Positions 28,471-36,821 of a stretch of DNA of 64,000 nt are shown here, piece after piece. The notes under the pieces were generated by a model. The model did not search any database and was not told the DNA's origin. It was given only the letters and a program-made list of their open reading frames with translations. Position 1 is the first letter of the stretch, and every line of letters starts with the position of its first letter. This DNA comes from Flavobacteriales bacterium (GTDB lineage Bacteria; Bacteroidota; Bacteroidia; NS11-12g; UBA9320). The position numbers were made by a program, and so were the translations under genes. Where the stretch lies: the NCBI GenBank assembly GCA_020635355.1, contig JACJZW010000001.1, positions 310,001-374,000 on the forward strand, written 5' to 3'.

Positions 28471-28512
28471 GTTAGTTATTGACGATGGAGAACGATCCAT
28501 CGATTGGCTAAC
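28471..28512 (-). other. Long intercistronic stem-loop between HYC_CC_PP and the TonB receptor
   Basis: GTTAG (28471-28475) pairs with CTAAC (28508-28512), and CGATGGA (28483-28489) with TCCATCG (28496-28502) closing a 6-nt loop. It begins in the HYC_CC_PP stop codon and ends 9 nt before the receptor ATG. No U-run follows, so it is more likely an mRNA-stability or coupling element than a terminator. Confidence 0.5.
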
Positions 28513-28876
28513 ACCTGAAAACACAGACCGACAGGAACGTCGGTGGGCCTGGAAAATCAACCGTTTTCAGTGCAAAAGTTTGCACGACCTGAGTGAATGA
28601 TTGATATGAATAGCCAGCTGGTATATTGGCTACCGGAATGTGAAATTTATACTGGGTTAGAAGCCCCGGAAGTTGACCTCCGGCATCTTTGGAAAAGTAC
28701 TGAAGATCACAGCAATCACCATCCATTTCATCGCCACAGCACCCATCGTAACAATGCGCATCCTGACCAACCGTTAGAACCAGTTTGTCTGAGCAACAAT
28801 GCTCCAAACTGAACTGAAATCCCATCAGATTGAAAAGGACAACGGATAAAATGACTATGGATAAAACGCGTTTCAC
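28508..28876 (-). CDS. HYC_CC_PP family small exported protein
   Basis: The 122-residue protein starts at GTG 28876. The hydrophobic N-terminus (MKRVLSIVILSVVLFNLMGF) is a signal. Conserved landmarks are HCCSDK, the HCYDGCCGDE cluster, DGDCCDLQYF and a late PGPPTF, which gives the family its name. The ten or so Cys and His residues suggest metal binding. It is the first gene of the module with a TonB receptor and an HMA protein; its -7 box lies 6 nt upstream. Confidence 0.8.
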   Translation of the reverse strand: MKRVLSIVILSVVLFNLMGFQFSLEHCCSDKLVLTVGQDAHCYDGCCGDEMDGDCCDLQYFSKDAGGQLPGLLTQYKFHIPVANIPAGYSYQSFTQVVQTFALKTVDFPGPPTFLSVCVFRC

Positions 28877-28882
28877 GAGTCA

Positions 28883-28890
28883 CAAAGGTA
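28883..28890 (-). promoter_or_regulatory. TAnnTTTG -7 box of the HYC_CC_PP/TonB/HMA operon
   Basis: TACCTTTG on the minus strand, 6 nt before the GTG start at 28876. No -33 TTG at standard spacing. The transcript would be nearly leaderless. Confidence 0.5.
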
Positions 28891-28927
28891 TATGTTGAAC
28901 GATCAACACCAGTGATTGTTTTGTCAA

Positions 28928-29809
28928 CTAACCTTCTAAATGACGCACGATCTGATAGTTTTGATGCTCGCCGGGTCGCCATCCAATGAACTTTTCAAGG
29001 TAATACAACAGCCCGGTTTTAAATGAGAACGACTTAATAGTTGGGTCGCGATCAAATGTCCAGTTCATCCGCTCGATTCTGTTTGTCATCACCTCTGGAT
29101 GGGTGCCCTCAAATCGTTTGATGGAATCTATTTGAGAATAATCAAAATCTGTGTCGGGATTAAAACGCGCGTTCACATAATCGTCGTCATGCCAGAGTTT
29201 GTTAGCCTCATGGGCTTTGGCCATCATAAATCTCGGATGCCGCACCCAACCGTAATGATAGATATCGGCATTAATTTCCGCCACCTTCAACTTTTGCCCG
29301 TTTTTCCGAAAACCCTGGGCATCTTTCCAGCTTCGAATCGATTTGTTGTTCCGGATAACCCGTATTTCTTTCCGGTACCAAGTGCGGCTATCACCCAGGA
29401 AGTCGTAACTCCCATAAAAATGTTTGTATTGGAATAGAAGTCCTTCAACATCGTTGTCGTCCAGGTATTTTTCCATTGCCTGCCGAACCACCGGAATGTA
29501 TTTTTCGTGGAGACACTCATCGGCTTGAATGTAAATGCACCAATCCGCATCGCTTCCAACAGCATCAAAGGCCTTATCGGTTTCCACAGCCAGCACCATA
29601 CCTCCGGAACGAAGAGTTTCGTCCCAAACCGTATCTACAATCCTGACTTTAGTATCAATGGATGCAACCACTTCTCGGGTGTTATCGTCTGACTTCCCAA
29701 CGGCCACAACCACTTCATCGGCCAGCGGCAAAACCGACTGAATGGCCTCCACAACCGGATAATCCAGCTTTATCGCGTTTTTAACGAAGGTGAAGGCGGC
29801 AATTTTCAT
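28928..29809 (-). CDS. Family 2 glycosyltransferase
   Basis: The 293-residue enzyme has a GT-A fold: MKIAAFTFVKNAIKLDYPV at the N-terminus, VVAVGKSDDNTREVV near residue 35, and the metal-binding DxD-like IQADECLHE near residue 93. The remainder, with YGWVRHPRFMM, is typical of GT2 proteins found in Bacteroidota that act on cell-surface glycans. Donor and acceptor are unknown. It is a single gene with no polysaccharide cluster around it. Confidence 0.83.
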   Translation of the reverse strand: MKIAAFTFVKNAIKLDYPVVEAIQSVLPLADEVVVAVGKSDDNTREVVASIDTKVRIVDTVWDETLRSGGMVLAVETDKAFDAVGSDADWCIYIQADECLHEKYIPVVRQAMEKYLDDNDVEGLLFQYKHFYGSYDFLGDSRTWYRKEIRVIRNNKSIRSWKDAQGFRKNGQKLKVAEINADIYHYGWVRHPRFMMAKAHEANKLWHDDDYVNARFNPDTDFDYSQIDSIKRFEGTHPEVMTNRIERMNWTFDRDPTIKSFSFKTGLLYYLEKFIGWRPGEHQNYQIVRHLEG

Positions 29810-29942
29810 GGTCGCGAATTTAGCGCTAAGTTGGAACTGAGACTTGGGTAGCGGGTAGCTGACTTAATCAACTCCTCCCATTACTCGTCACATTTCTCCC
29901 AATTCCTCATCATTCGTTTTAACGCAGAGCCGTCCCCTTATT

Positions 29943-29954
29943 GAACATATGTTC
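29943..29954. promoter_or_regulatory. 12-bp perfect palindrome GAACATATGTTC
   Basis: A perfect dyad with core AACATATGTT, which recurs in the palindrome at 51532. It could be an operator. It lies more than 300 bp from the start at 30273 and about 130 bp upstream of the GT2 start. Confidence 0.35.
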
Positions 29955-30014
29955 TGAACGGCTTTAAACATCCTGAACAACAATATTCAATCATCAAAAT
30001 TGACTGATCGGGGA

Positions 30015-30045
30015 CTGCGCAAAGATCCCCTTCGGGGATACGCAG
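30015..30045. other. Stem-loop with nested CTGCG/CGCAG and ATCCCC/GGGGAT arms
   Basis: Outer arms 30015-30019 and 30041-30045; inner arms 30025-30030 and 30034-30039 around a TTC loop. A further CCCC/GGGG pair follows at 30046-30057. No T-run on either side. Confidence 0.4.
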
Positions 30046-30259
30046 CCCCCTTCCGGGGTCGCAGAGCTACACCAACAAGTTAATTAAAAGGACTATCCCT
30101 CCTTTCCTAAATCAATGCTGGAGAAGTCTTAGATCTTAGTTCTTCGATATTACTTTAATAAACTGCTAACCACTAACCGCTAGCTGCTTCCAACTAACAC
30201 AGACACGCATTGCAGTTGAACCAACTTTCAATTCATGCTGTGAACAAGCTTCCAACAAG

Positions 30260-30267
30260 TAAATTTG
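30260..30267 (+). promoter_or_regulatory. TAnnTTTG -7 box for the cystathionine beta-synthase gene
   Basis: TAAATTTG ends 5 nt before the ATG at 30273, which decides this start over the longer open frame. Confidence 0.6.
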
Positions 30268-30272
30268 CCGCA

Positions 30273-31637
30273 ATGTATTACAACAACATTCTCGAGACCA
30301 TTGGCAATACGCCATTGGTGAAGTTGAATAAGATCGTTGCAGGTGTTCCAGGGACTATTCTGGCGAAGATCGAAACCACAAATCCAGGCAATTCGGTTAA
30401 GGATCGGATGGCGCTGAAGATGATTGAAGAGGCTGAGAAAGATGGCCGACTCAAACCCGGCGGAACCATTGTAGAAGGGACATCAGGCAACACGGGCATG
30501 GGTTTGGCCATTGCCGGATTAATCAAAGGTTATAAATGCATCTTCGTTACCACGGATAAACAGAGCCGGGAAAAGGTGGACATGCTCAAAGCTGTTGGTG
30601 CTGAAGTCATTGTTTGCCCCACGGATGTGGAACCAACTGATCCCCGGTCGTACTACTCGGTTTCTCGCCGATTGGGGACTGAAATTCCAGGAGGATTCTA
30701 CGTTAACCAATACGACAATCCCGCCAATGTTCAAGCACACTATGAGTCTACCGGCCCGGAAATCTGGGAACAAACCGAGGGGAAAATCACCCATTTTGTT
30801 GTAGGTGTGGGCACCGGCGGAACCATCAGTGGAGTGGGAAAATTCCTGAAAGAGAAGAATCCCAATATTCAGATTTGGGGAATTGATACGTATGGATCGG
30901 TATTCAAGAAATACCATGAAACCGGTGAGTTTGATGAGAAGGAAATCTATCCGTACATCACCGAGGGTATTGGAGAAGATATTTTACCTAAATGCGTGAA
31001 TTTCGATGTGATCGACACGTTTGAAAAAGTGACCGACAGAGATGGATTGATCTATCAACGAAAACTTGCTCGTGAAGAGGGTATTCTGGTGGGTAATTCC
31101 GCTGGAAGCGCCATTGCCGGACTCATTCAACTGAAAGACAGACTCAAGCCTGAAGACGTTGTTGTGGTGCTCTTTCATGATCATGCTACCCGATATATGG
31201 GTAAGGCCTTCAATGACAACTGGATGCGGGAACGAGGCTTCCTGAATGACCGACCCAAGATTGCGCTCGATGTGATTCAACACCATCAGCATCTACCCTT
31301 GGTTACGGTTTCCGAAACCGATCACGCCAGTGAAGCCTTTGCGAAGATGGAGAAATACGGCATTTCACAACTTCCGGTTCAAAATGACGCCGGAGATTTT
31401 GTGGGCTCCCTCAATGATACCCATGTGATGTCGTTGCTATTAAAGGATTCAACTGTTCGTACCAAATCGGTGCGGGATATCATGCAAAAGCCATTTCCAC
31501 AGGTTGACTATCATCAATCGCTGGAAGACGTTACCAAGCTCATCAATCAGGATAATCCGGCTGTCTTGGTGAATGACCTCATTGGGATCCCACACATCTT
31601 AACCAAGAACGACATTATTGCTGCGCTGGCGCGATGA
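30273..31637 (+). CDS. Cystathionine beta-synthase (PLP domain plus CBS pair)
   Basis: The enzyme condenses serine (or an activated serine) with homocysteine to give cystathionine; cysteine-synthase activity is the alternative. From ATG 30273 it has 454 residues. PLP Lys43 lies in NPGNSVKDRMA, the Asn loop in EGTSGNTGMGLA, and the phosphate loop in GVGTGGTISGVGK. Residues about 340-454 form a CBS pair (VSETDHASEAFAKMEKYGISQLPV and RDIMQKPFPQVDYHQSL), a regulatory nucleotide- or SAM-binding module typical of beta-synthases rather than CysK/CysM. The BtuF-like gene overlaps its stop by 4 bp. A cystathionine gamma-lyase/synthase gene lies 29 kb downstream. Confidence 0.9.
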   Translation: MYYNNILETIGNTPLVKLNKIVAGVPGTILAKIETTNPGNSVKDRMALKMIEEAEKDGRLKPGGTIVEGTSGNTGMGLAIAGLIKGYKCIFVTTDKQSREKVDMLKAVGAEVIVCPTDVEPTDPRSYYSVSRRLGTEIPGGFYVNQYDNPANVQAHYESTGPEIWEQTEGKITHFVVGVGTGGTISGVGKFLKEKNPNIQIWGIDTYGSVFKKYHETGEFDEKEIYPYITEGIGEDILPKCVNFDVIDTFEKVTDRDGLIYQRKLAREEGILVGNSAGSAIAGLIQLKDRLKPEDVVVVLFHDHATRYMGKAFNDNWMRERGFLNDRPKIALDVIQHHQHLPLVTVSETDHASEAFAKMEKYGISQLPVQNDAGDFVGSLNDTHVMSLLLKDSTVRTKSVRDIMQKPFPQVDYHQSLEDVTKLINQDNPAVLVNDLIGIPHILTKNDIIAALAR

Positions 31638-32404
31638 GGTTCACCGATCAACTCGGTGACACCATTGAACTAGCCACGATTCCCCGACGGATTATCTCGC
31701 TGGTTCCCTCCCAAACCGAATTGTTGTACGATTTAGGGTTGTCCCCCATTGCGCAAACGATTTTCTGCATCCACCCAACTGCCTCGTTTAAAACGGCTGA
31801 AAAAATTGGTGGCACCAAGAAGCTTGCTGTTTCCAAAATCCGTGAATTAAAACCGGATTTGATTATTGGAAACAAAGAGGAAAATGTCCGCGAGCAAATT
31901 GACGAACTTCGGTCTGTTGCCCCGGTTTGGATGAGCGATGTAAATACCATTGAGGACGCCATAGACATGATCCAAAAGGTGGGCGAATTAGTGGGTAAAA
32001 CAGATGAAGCCACGGCGCTGGCAAGCCGCATTCAAGATGGATTTAATCGTTTATTAAGCACATCAACCTTTGCCAGAAGCTGCGTTTATCTCATTTGGGA
32101 GGAACCGTTAATGGCTGTAGGAACACGCACCTATATTCATGATGTTCTGCGGTATTCCGGCTATCAGAATCTGGTACAGGAAGAACGGTATCCGGTGATA
32201 ACCGATGATGACATTAAAGCGCTGAATCCCGACGTGATCTTACTCTCCACCGAACCGTTTCCTTTTAAAGAAAAACACGTTCAAGCCTTTGCCAAACGAT
32301 TTCCTTCGAGTCGGGTTGAACTCATCGATGCAGAATTGTACAGTTGGTATGGTAGCCGGATGCTGAAATTGATCAAACACCTCACCAAAAATTCTACAAC
32401 GTAG
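31634..32404 (+). CDS. BtuF-like helical-backbone metal receptor without signal peptide
   Basis: The 256-residue protein has the fold of the periplasmic cobalamin/iron-siderophore binding proteins: IPRRIISLVPSQTELLYDLGL at the start, LKPDLIIGNKEE near residue 75, a long helix about 105-130, and LNPDVILLSTEPFPF near residue 196. It has no signal peptide or lipobox, so it should stay in the cytoplasm. ATGA overlap with the cystathionine beta-synthase gene indicates coupling. A ligand cannot be named; a corrinoid, haem or other cofactor is conceivable. There is no ABC transporter nearby. Confidence 0.8.
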   Translation: MRFTDQLGDTIELATIPRRIISLVPSQTELLYDLGLSPIAQTIFCIHPTASFKTAEKIGGTKKLAVSKIRELKPDLIIGNKEENVREQIDELRSVAPVWMSDVNTIEDAIDMIQKVGELVGKTDEATALASRIQDGFNRLLSTSTFARSCVYLIWEEPLMAVGTRTYIHDVLRYSGYQNLVQEERYPVITDDDIKALNPDVILLSTEPFPFKEKHVQAFAKRFPSSRVELIDAELYSWYGSRMLKLIKHLTKNSTT

Positions 32405-32421
32405 TTAAGTCTATAGGGTTG

Positions 32422-33801
32422 TTAAATACCTTGGAGTACCTCGGATTTAATCTTCTCCGTTAAGTCAAGCGCACGTTGGGCATCGCTGCTTTCCGAATAG
32501 ATTCGGATAATAGGTTCGGTGTTGGACGGTCGTAGATGCACCCATTCGTCGGCAAAGTCGATTTTAACCCCATCAATCGTGTTGATGTTTTCATGAGCAT
32601 AACGGTTGGCAACTGTTTTTAAGATGGATGGAATATCCATTTCCGGCTTCAATTCGATCTTATTCTTTGACATTTCGTAATGCGGATAGGTTTTCCTCAA
32701 AGCCGAAATGCTTCCTCCCCGCTCGGCCAGCAACGTCAGAAACAATCCAACACCTGCCAGGGCATCTCTGCCGTAGTGCAGTTTAGGCCAGATCACTCCG
32801 CCGTTCCCCTCCCCACCTATCACGGCATTTACTTCTTTCATCTTTGTAACCACATTCACTTCACCAACCGCTGAAGCCGAATAGTGTCCTCCGTGTTTGG
32901 TGGTGACATCGGCTAATGCCCGTGTAGACGATAGATTGGATACGGTGTTACCAGGTGTCAGACTCAAGAGATAATCCGCCACGGCAACAAGGGTATATTC
33001 TTCACCAAACATTTCCCCGTTTTCCATCACAAAACACAATCTATCCACGTCCGGATCTACCACGATACCCAAATCGGCGTTGGTCTCCACTACCTTCGCC
33101 GAAATGGCCGTAAGGTTTTCAGCGAGTGGCTCCGGATTATGCGGGAAATGACCAGTTGGCTCGCAGTACATTTCAACGATATCGGTTACGCCAAGTCTTT
33201 TCAACAACGCTGGGATGGCAATCCCCCCGGTGCTGTTAACGGCATCCACCACCACCTTAAATCCTCTATTCCGGATGGCATCGACCTTTACCTCATCGCA
33301 TGCCACAATCCGTTCAATATGTTTATCAATCCATGTTGAGTCTTCGGTAAGGGTTCCCAACTGATCAACGGCTGAAAATTCTATTTCACCCGCTTCTACC
33401 ATTCGAAGCAGCTCAGCGCCATCAGCTCCCGATATAAATTCGCCATGATGATTCAATAATTTCAGGGCATTCCATTGGCCTGGGTTATGACTGGCGGTTA
33501 AAATGATGCCGCCGGCGGCGTTTAGTTCAGGAACAGCAACTTCTACGGTTGGTGTGGTGCTCAACCCCAAATCAATGACATCCATGCCCATGCCAATGAG
33601 TGTATTGATCACCAGGCCAGATATCATAGGGCCGCTTAAGCGGGCATCTCGTCCAATGACGATGGTATTCCCTTTTCCCTGGGCTTTGATCCATTGCGCA
33701 TAGGCCCCAGCGAATTTGACTGCGTCAATAGGCGTTAGCCCATCACCTTCCCGTCCGCCAATGGTTCCTCTGATCCCCGAAATTGATTTGATAAGTGTCA
33801 T
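32422..33801 (-). CDS. glmM: Phosphoglucosamine mutase / phosphohexomutase
   Basis: The enzyme interconverts glucosamine-6-phosphate and glucosamine-1-phosphate for peptidoglycan and LPS precursors. From ATG 33801 it has 459 residues (MTLIKSISGIRGTIGG). The phosphoserine loop is in GGIILTASHNPGQWNALK, the metal-binding loop is DPDVDRLCF, the sugar loop is GGEGNGGVIWP and the phosphate loop is RPSNTEPIIRIYSES. The extended frame upstream is discarded because a promoter box lies 6 nt before the ATG. Bacteroidota phosphomannomutase/phosphoglucomutases look similar, so substrate preference is less certain than the family. Confidence 0.9.
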   Translation of the reverse strand: MTLIKSISGIRGTIGGREGDGLTPIDAVKFAGAYAQWIKAQGKGNTIVIGRDARLSGPMISGLVINTLIGMGMDVIDLGLSTTPTVEVAVPELNAAGGIILTASHNPGQWNALKLLNHHGEFISGADGAELLRMVEAGEIEFSAVDQLGTLTEDSTWIDKHIERIVACDEVKVDAIRNRGFKVVVDAVNSTGGIAIPALLKRLGVTDIVEMYCEPTGHFPHNPEPLAENLTAISAKVVETNADLGIVVDPDVDRLCFVMENGEMFGEEYTLVAVADYLLSLTPGNTVSNLSSTRALADVTTKHGGHYSASAVGEVNVVTKMKEVNAVIGGEGNGGVIWPKLHYGRDALAGVGLFLTLLAERGGSISALRKTYPHYEMSKNKIELKPEMDIPSILKTVANRYAHENINTIDGVKIDFADEWVHLRPSNTEPIIRIYSESSDAQRALDLTEKIKSEVLQGI

Positions 33802-33807
33802 GATGGG

Positions 33808-33815
33808 CAAAACTA
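33808..33815 (-). promoter_or_regulatory. TAnnTTTG -7 box for glmM
   Basis: TAGTTTTG on the minus strand ends 6 nt before the glmM ATG at 33801. Confidence 0.55.
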
Positions 33816-33861
33816 CACCGTGATTTAAACATCCCGTAAACCGCTTACGCACATGTCGGTG

Positions 33862-33869
33862 TATTTTTG
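33862..33869 (+). promoter_or_regulatory. TAnnTTTG -7 box for the lipoprotein nuclease-family gene
   Basis: TATTTTTG ends 4 nt before the ATG at 33874, divergent from the glmM promoter only 46 bp away. Confidence 0.55.
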
Positions 33870-33873
33870 AGAC

Positions 33874-34896
33874 ATGCAAAAAATCAGCGTATTACCGCTC
33901 ATGATTATTATGCTGTCGTTACTATCCGCCTGCAAGCCGGACAGCGTATTAACGGTAGCCTTTTACAATGTTGAGAACCTATTTGATACCCTGGATGATC
34001 CGGAAACCGTTGACGAAGAATTTCTTCCATCGGCTGAACGGATGTGGAATTCAGAACGATATACGAACAAATTGAATCACCTGTCCAAGGTGATTTCCAG
34101 TTTGGTGGAAGGACATTCACCCGACGTCCTGGGTTTATGTGAAGTTGAAAACCGACAGGTGGTGGATGATTTGATCCATCAGGCTTCTTTGATGTCCAAA
34201 CCGTACGCGATTGTTCATGAGGAAAGTCGGGATGTCCGCGGAATCGATGTGGCGGCCATTTATGATTCCGTTAAGTTGCACCTTGTTTCACACGGTACGG
34301 TTCAGGTTAATTTAGTGGAGTTTGAAGAGATTACCCGCGATATCCTTTGGATGGAATTGGAAGACCGAAAAACGCATGAATCGTTCTATTTCATTGTGAA
34401 TCATTGGCCTTCCAGACGTGGTGGAGAGGCAGAGTCGGAACCAAAGCGGATGAAAGCCGCCGAAGTATTAAATCAGCTGGTCCGTAAACTTCAACAGGAA
34501 GATTCAGAAGCGGCCATTGTGATTTGCGGAGATTTCAATGATGAACCCACCAACCGAAGCATTCGAGAAACGCTTGGTGCGGAGTGGAAATCGGATTCAA
34601 CTAATGCACAACTTTTCAACGCAATGGGTCCGCTTAAGGACGAGGGTAAGGGGTCCTATTGCTATCGGGGAGACTGGAATATGCTGGATCAACTCATTTT
34701 TTCCTCCGGTTTCCAGGATGGTAAAGGGTGGGACTATCTGCCGAAAAGCGCTACCATACACGGTCCCGAGTGGATGAGACAACATTCGGATGAGTATGAA
34801 GGATATCCATTGAGGACCTTTGGCGGACGAACCTATCTCAATGGTTACAGCGACCATTTTCCGGTGTATGCCGTGCTCTATCGTCCAGTTCGGTAA
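33874..34896 (+). CDS. Endonuclease/exonuclease/phosphatase family lipoprotein
   Basis: The 340-residue protein has the fold of DNase I, exonuclease III and inositol-polyphosphate phosphatases. The N-terminus MQKISVLPLMIIMLSLLSAC is a lipoprotein signal with the LSAC box. Fold landmarks are AFYNVENLFDT near residue 28, VLGLCEVENRQV near 88 (catalytic Glu), FIVNHWPSRRGG near 172 (His), VICGDFNDEP near 215 (Asp and Asn) and SDHFPVYAVL at the end (Asp-His). Being lipid-anchored it acts outside the cytoplasm, so extracellular DNA or phosphoesters are plausible substrates. Confidence 0.88.
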   Translation: MQKISVLPLMIIMLSLLSACKPDSVLTVAFYNVENLFDTLDDPETVDEEFLPSAERMWNSERYTNKLNHLSKVISSLVEGHSPDVLGLCEVENRQVVDDLIHQASLMSKPYAIVHEESRDVRGIDVAAIYDSVKLHLVSHGTVQVNLVEFEEITRDILWMELEDRKTHESFYFIVNHWPSRRGGEAESEPKRMKAAEVLNQLVRKLQQEDSEAAIVICGDFNDEPTNRSIRETLGAEWKSDSTNAQLFNAMGPLKDEGKGSYCYRGDWNMLDQLIFSSGFQDGKGWDYLPKSATIHGPEWMRQHSDEYEGYPLRTFGGRTYLNGYSDHFPVYAVLYRPVR

Positions 34897-34924
34897 ACGT
34901 CAAATTTTCAGTACAATTTTTCCC

Positions 34925-34932
34925 TACATTTG
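34925..34932 (+). promoter_or_regulatory. TAnnTTTG -7 box for rnpB
   Basis: TACATTTG ends 4 nt before the first base of the P1 helix of RNase P RNA (34937), exactly where a transcription start would be expected. Confidence 0.7.
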
Positions 34933-34936
34933 TCTC

Positions 34937-35427
34937 GGCAAGTCGGTCTGTCGCGCTGGGAAGCTCACGCTTTTCCGGTGAGGAAAGTCCGGGCAACACA
35001 GGGCAGTGTACCCCGGGAACACCGGGGGATGTCAACCAGGCTCGTCTTGGCTGACAGACAGAAAGTGTAGCAGAAAATAACATCTCCCGCTGCTTCGGCA
35101 ACGGGAGGAATGGTGAAAACGTGAGGTAAGAGCTCACGCTTCTCAACGGTAACGTTGGGTTGGTACAAACCTTACACGTTGAAAGACCAAGTAAACCTCC
35201 CTATGCAACGGCCCGTTGCGGTCCTTTTGGGGACGGGAGGAGGGTAGGTTGCTAAGGGTCCCTTAACGGGGAACAAGATAAATGGCAGACCCGCCTTCGC
35301 TAAAGCTATGACGAGCTTGGCTCGTATGATGTTGTCACCGAGTTCACCTCAAATGACAACTCATTTTGCGGACATCGTCCGCCGTAGCCTCAGCGAAGGC
35401 GGACAGAACCCGGCTTACAGACTTGCC
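34937..35427 (+). ncRNA. rnpB: RNase P RNA, type A, with an extended P18 element
   Basis: The RNA subunit of RNase P cleaves the 5' leader of tRNA precursors. P1 is formed by GGCAAGTC (34937-34944) and GACTTGCC (35420-35427). The universally conserved GAGGAAAGTCCGGGC near 34980 and the 3' block ACAGAACCCGGCTTACAG near 35403 are both present, as is AAATGGCAGACCC near 35280. The length of 491 nt is longer than the usual 350-420, because P18 (CCGCCTTCGCT at 35291-35301 with AGCGAAGGCGG at 35392-35402) carries a 90-nt insertion in place of a small loop. It begins 4 nt after a -7 box and ends in a T-run. Confidence 0.95.
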
Positions 35428-35434
35428 TTTTTTT
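35420..35434 (+). terminator. T-run after rnpB P1 helix
   Basis: The 3' strand of P1 is followed by seven T residues (35428-35434). The P1 helix cannot form a local terminator hairpin, so this could be the processing site or a weak terminator; the regulator gene begins 14 bp later. Confidence 0.5.
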
Positions 35435-35448
35435 AATGAAATAGAACC

Positions 35449-36810
35449 ATGGCCAGAATATTAATTGTTGACGACGAAAAAAGTATCCGGGAAACCCTGA
35501 AGGAGATTCTGGTTTACGAAGATTATGAGGTTGAAGAAGCCGAAGACGGCAAGAAAGCCCTTGACCTGATCAAGAAGTTTAACTACGACGCCGTTCTCTG
35601 TGACATTAAGATGCCGGGATTGGATGGATTGGAGTTGCTGGAAAAGGCCGGTGAAATTGCCCCGGAACTTCCCTTCATCATGATCTCCGGACACGGAACC
35701 ATTGAGACCGCGTTGGAAGCCACCAAAAAAGGGGCTTTTGACTTTGTGGCCAAGCCACCGGATCTCAATAAACTACTTATCACCGTAAGAAATGCTACGG
35801 AGAAAAACAGTTTGGTGATTGAAACCAAGGTTCTAAAGCGGAAGATTACCAAGACCCGTGAAATCATTGGCGACTCACCATCCGTAAAGAAAATCAAGGA
35901 TACCATTGAAAAGGTGGCACCTACTGACGCCCGTGTTTTGATTACCGGTGAAAATGGTACCGGTAAGGAATTAGTGGCCCGATGGATCCATGAACGAAGC
36001 AACCGAAATACGGAAGCTTTTGTGGAGGTTAACTGCGCGGCCATTCCATCGGAATTGATTGAAAGCGAGCTATTTGGTCACGAAAAAGGAAGTTTTACTT
36101 CAGCGCACAAGCAACGGATCGGCAAGTTTGAAAAAGCTCATAAGGGAACGTTGTTTTTGGACGAAATTGGCGACATGAGCCTATCGGCACAAGCCAAGGT
36201 TCTACGTGCATTGCAGGAGAATAAAATCACCCGGGTTGGGGGCGATAAAGACATTGATGTGGATGTACGCATTGTTGCTGCAACCAATAAAGATCTTCGC
36301 CTGGAAATTGACGAAGGACGTTTCCGGGAAGATTTGTACCATCGTATTAGTGTGATTCTGATCCACGTTCCGTCGTTGAATGAACGTGCCGATGATATTC
36401 CTCTACTCGCAGAGCGATTTATCAATGAAATCTGTGAGGACAATGGTATGAGCCGGAAAACCCTTTCTACCTCAGCGATGCAGGAACTTAAGAAAATCAA
36501 CTGGACCGGTAATATCCGTGAGTTGCGGAATGTGATCGAGCGATTGGTGATTCTGTGTGATCAAAAGATATCTGGAGATGACGTGCTAAACTTCTCCAAT
36601 GCCACCAGCCGACGCACCAGTTCCCTTGATGTAGTAGAGCAATTCGAAAAGTTCCAGGACTTCAAGGATTACGCTGAAAAGGTGTTCATTGATGCCAAGC
36701 TGAAAAAGAACAAGTGGAATGTGGCTAAAACCGCGCAAGAGATTGATATTCAGCGCAGTCACCTCTACAACAAAATCGACAAATACGGTCTAAAACGAAC
36801 TAAAAAGTAA
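35449..36810 (+). CDS. NtrC-family response regulator with altered GAFTGA loop
   Basis: The 453-residue protein has a receiver (1-120; phospho-Asp52 in VLCDIKMPG), an AAA+ domain (about 145-375; Walker A GENGTGKELVARWIH, Walker B FLDEIGDM) and a C-terminal Fis-type helix-turn-helix (AKTAQEIDIQRSHLYNKIDKYGL). The sigma-54-contacting loop reads GSFTSA instead of GAFTGA, so sigma-54 activation is doubtful. No kinase is adjacent. It lies 14 bp after rnpB and 11 bp before sua5, so it may be read with either. Confidence 0.9.
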   Translation: MARILIVDDEKSIRETLKEILVYEDYEVEEAEDGKKALDLIKKFNYDAVLCDIKMPGLDGLELLEKAGEIAPELPFIMISGHGTIETALEATKKGAFDFVAKPPDLNKLLITVRNATEKNSLVIETKVLKRKITKTREIIGDSPSVKKIKDTIEKVAPTDARVLITGENGTGKELVARWIHERSNRNTEAFVEVNCAAIPSELIESELFGHEKGSFTSAHKQRIGKFEKAHKGTLFLDEIGDMSLSAQAKVLRALQENKITRVGGDKDIDVDVRIVAATNKDLRLEIDEGRFREDLYHRISVILIHVPSLNERADDIPLLAERFINEICEDNGMSRKTLSTSAMQELKKINWTGNIRELRNVIERLVILCDQKISGDDVLNFSNATSRRTSSLDVVEQFEKFQDFKDYAEKVFIDAKLKKNKWNVAKTAQEIDIQRSHLYNKIDKYGLKRTKK

Positions 36811-36821
36811 CTTTTTTACCC

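Larger units (their letters stand above)
29810..30272. other. Intergenic spacer, 463 bp, with a palindrome and GC-rich hairpins
   Basis: No gene is visible. It contains the perfect palindrome at 29943, a GC-rich stem-loop at 30015-30045 and low-complexity AACTGCTAACC-type sequence near 30160-30195. Confidence 0.55.

Noticed and set aside
31634..32404. Periplasmic BtuF of the B12 operon
   Set aside because: It lies 9 kb away, on the other strand, has no signal peptide and no transporter genes next to it.
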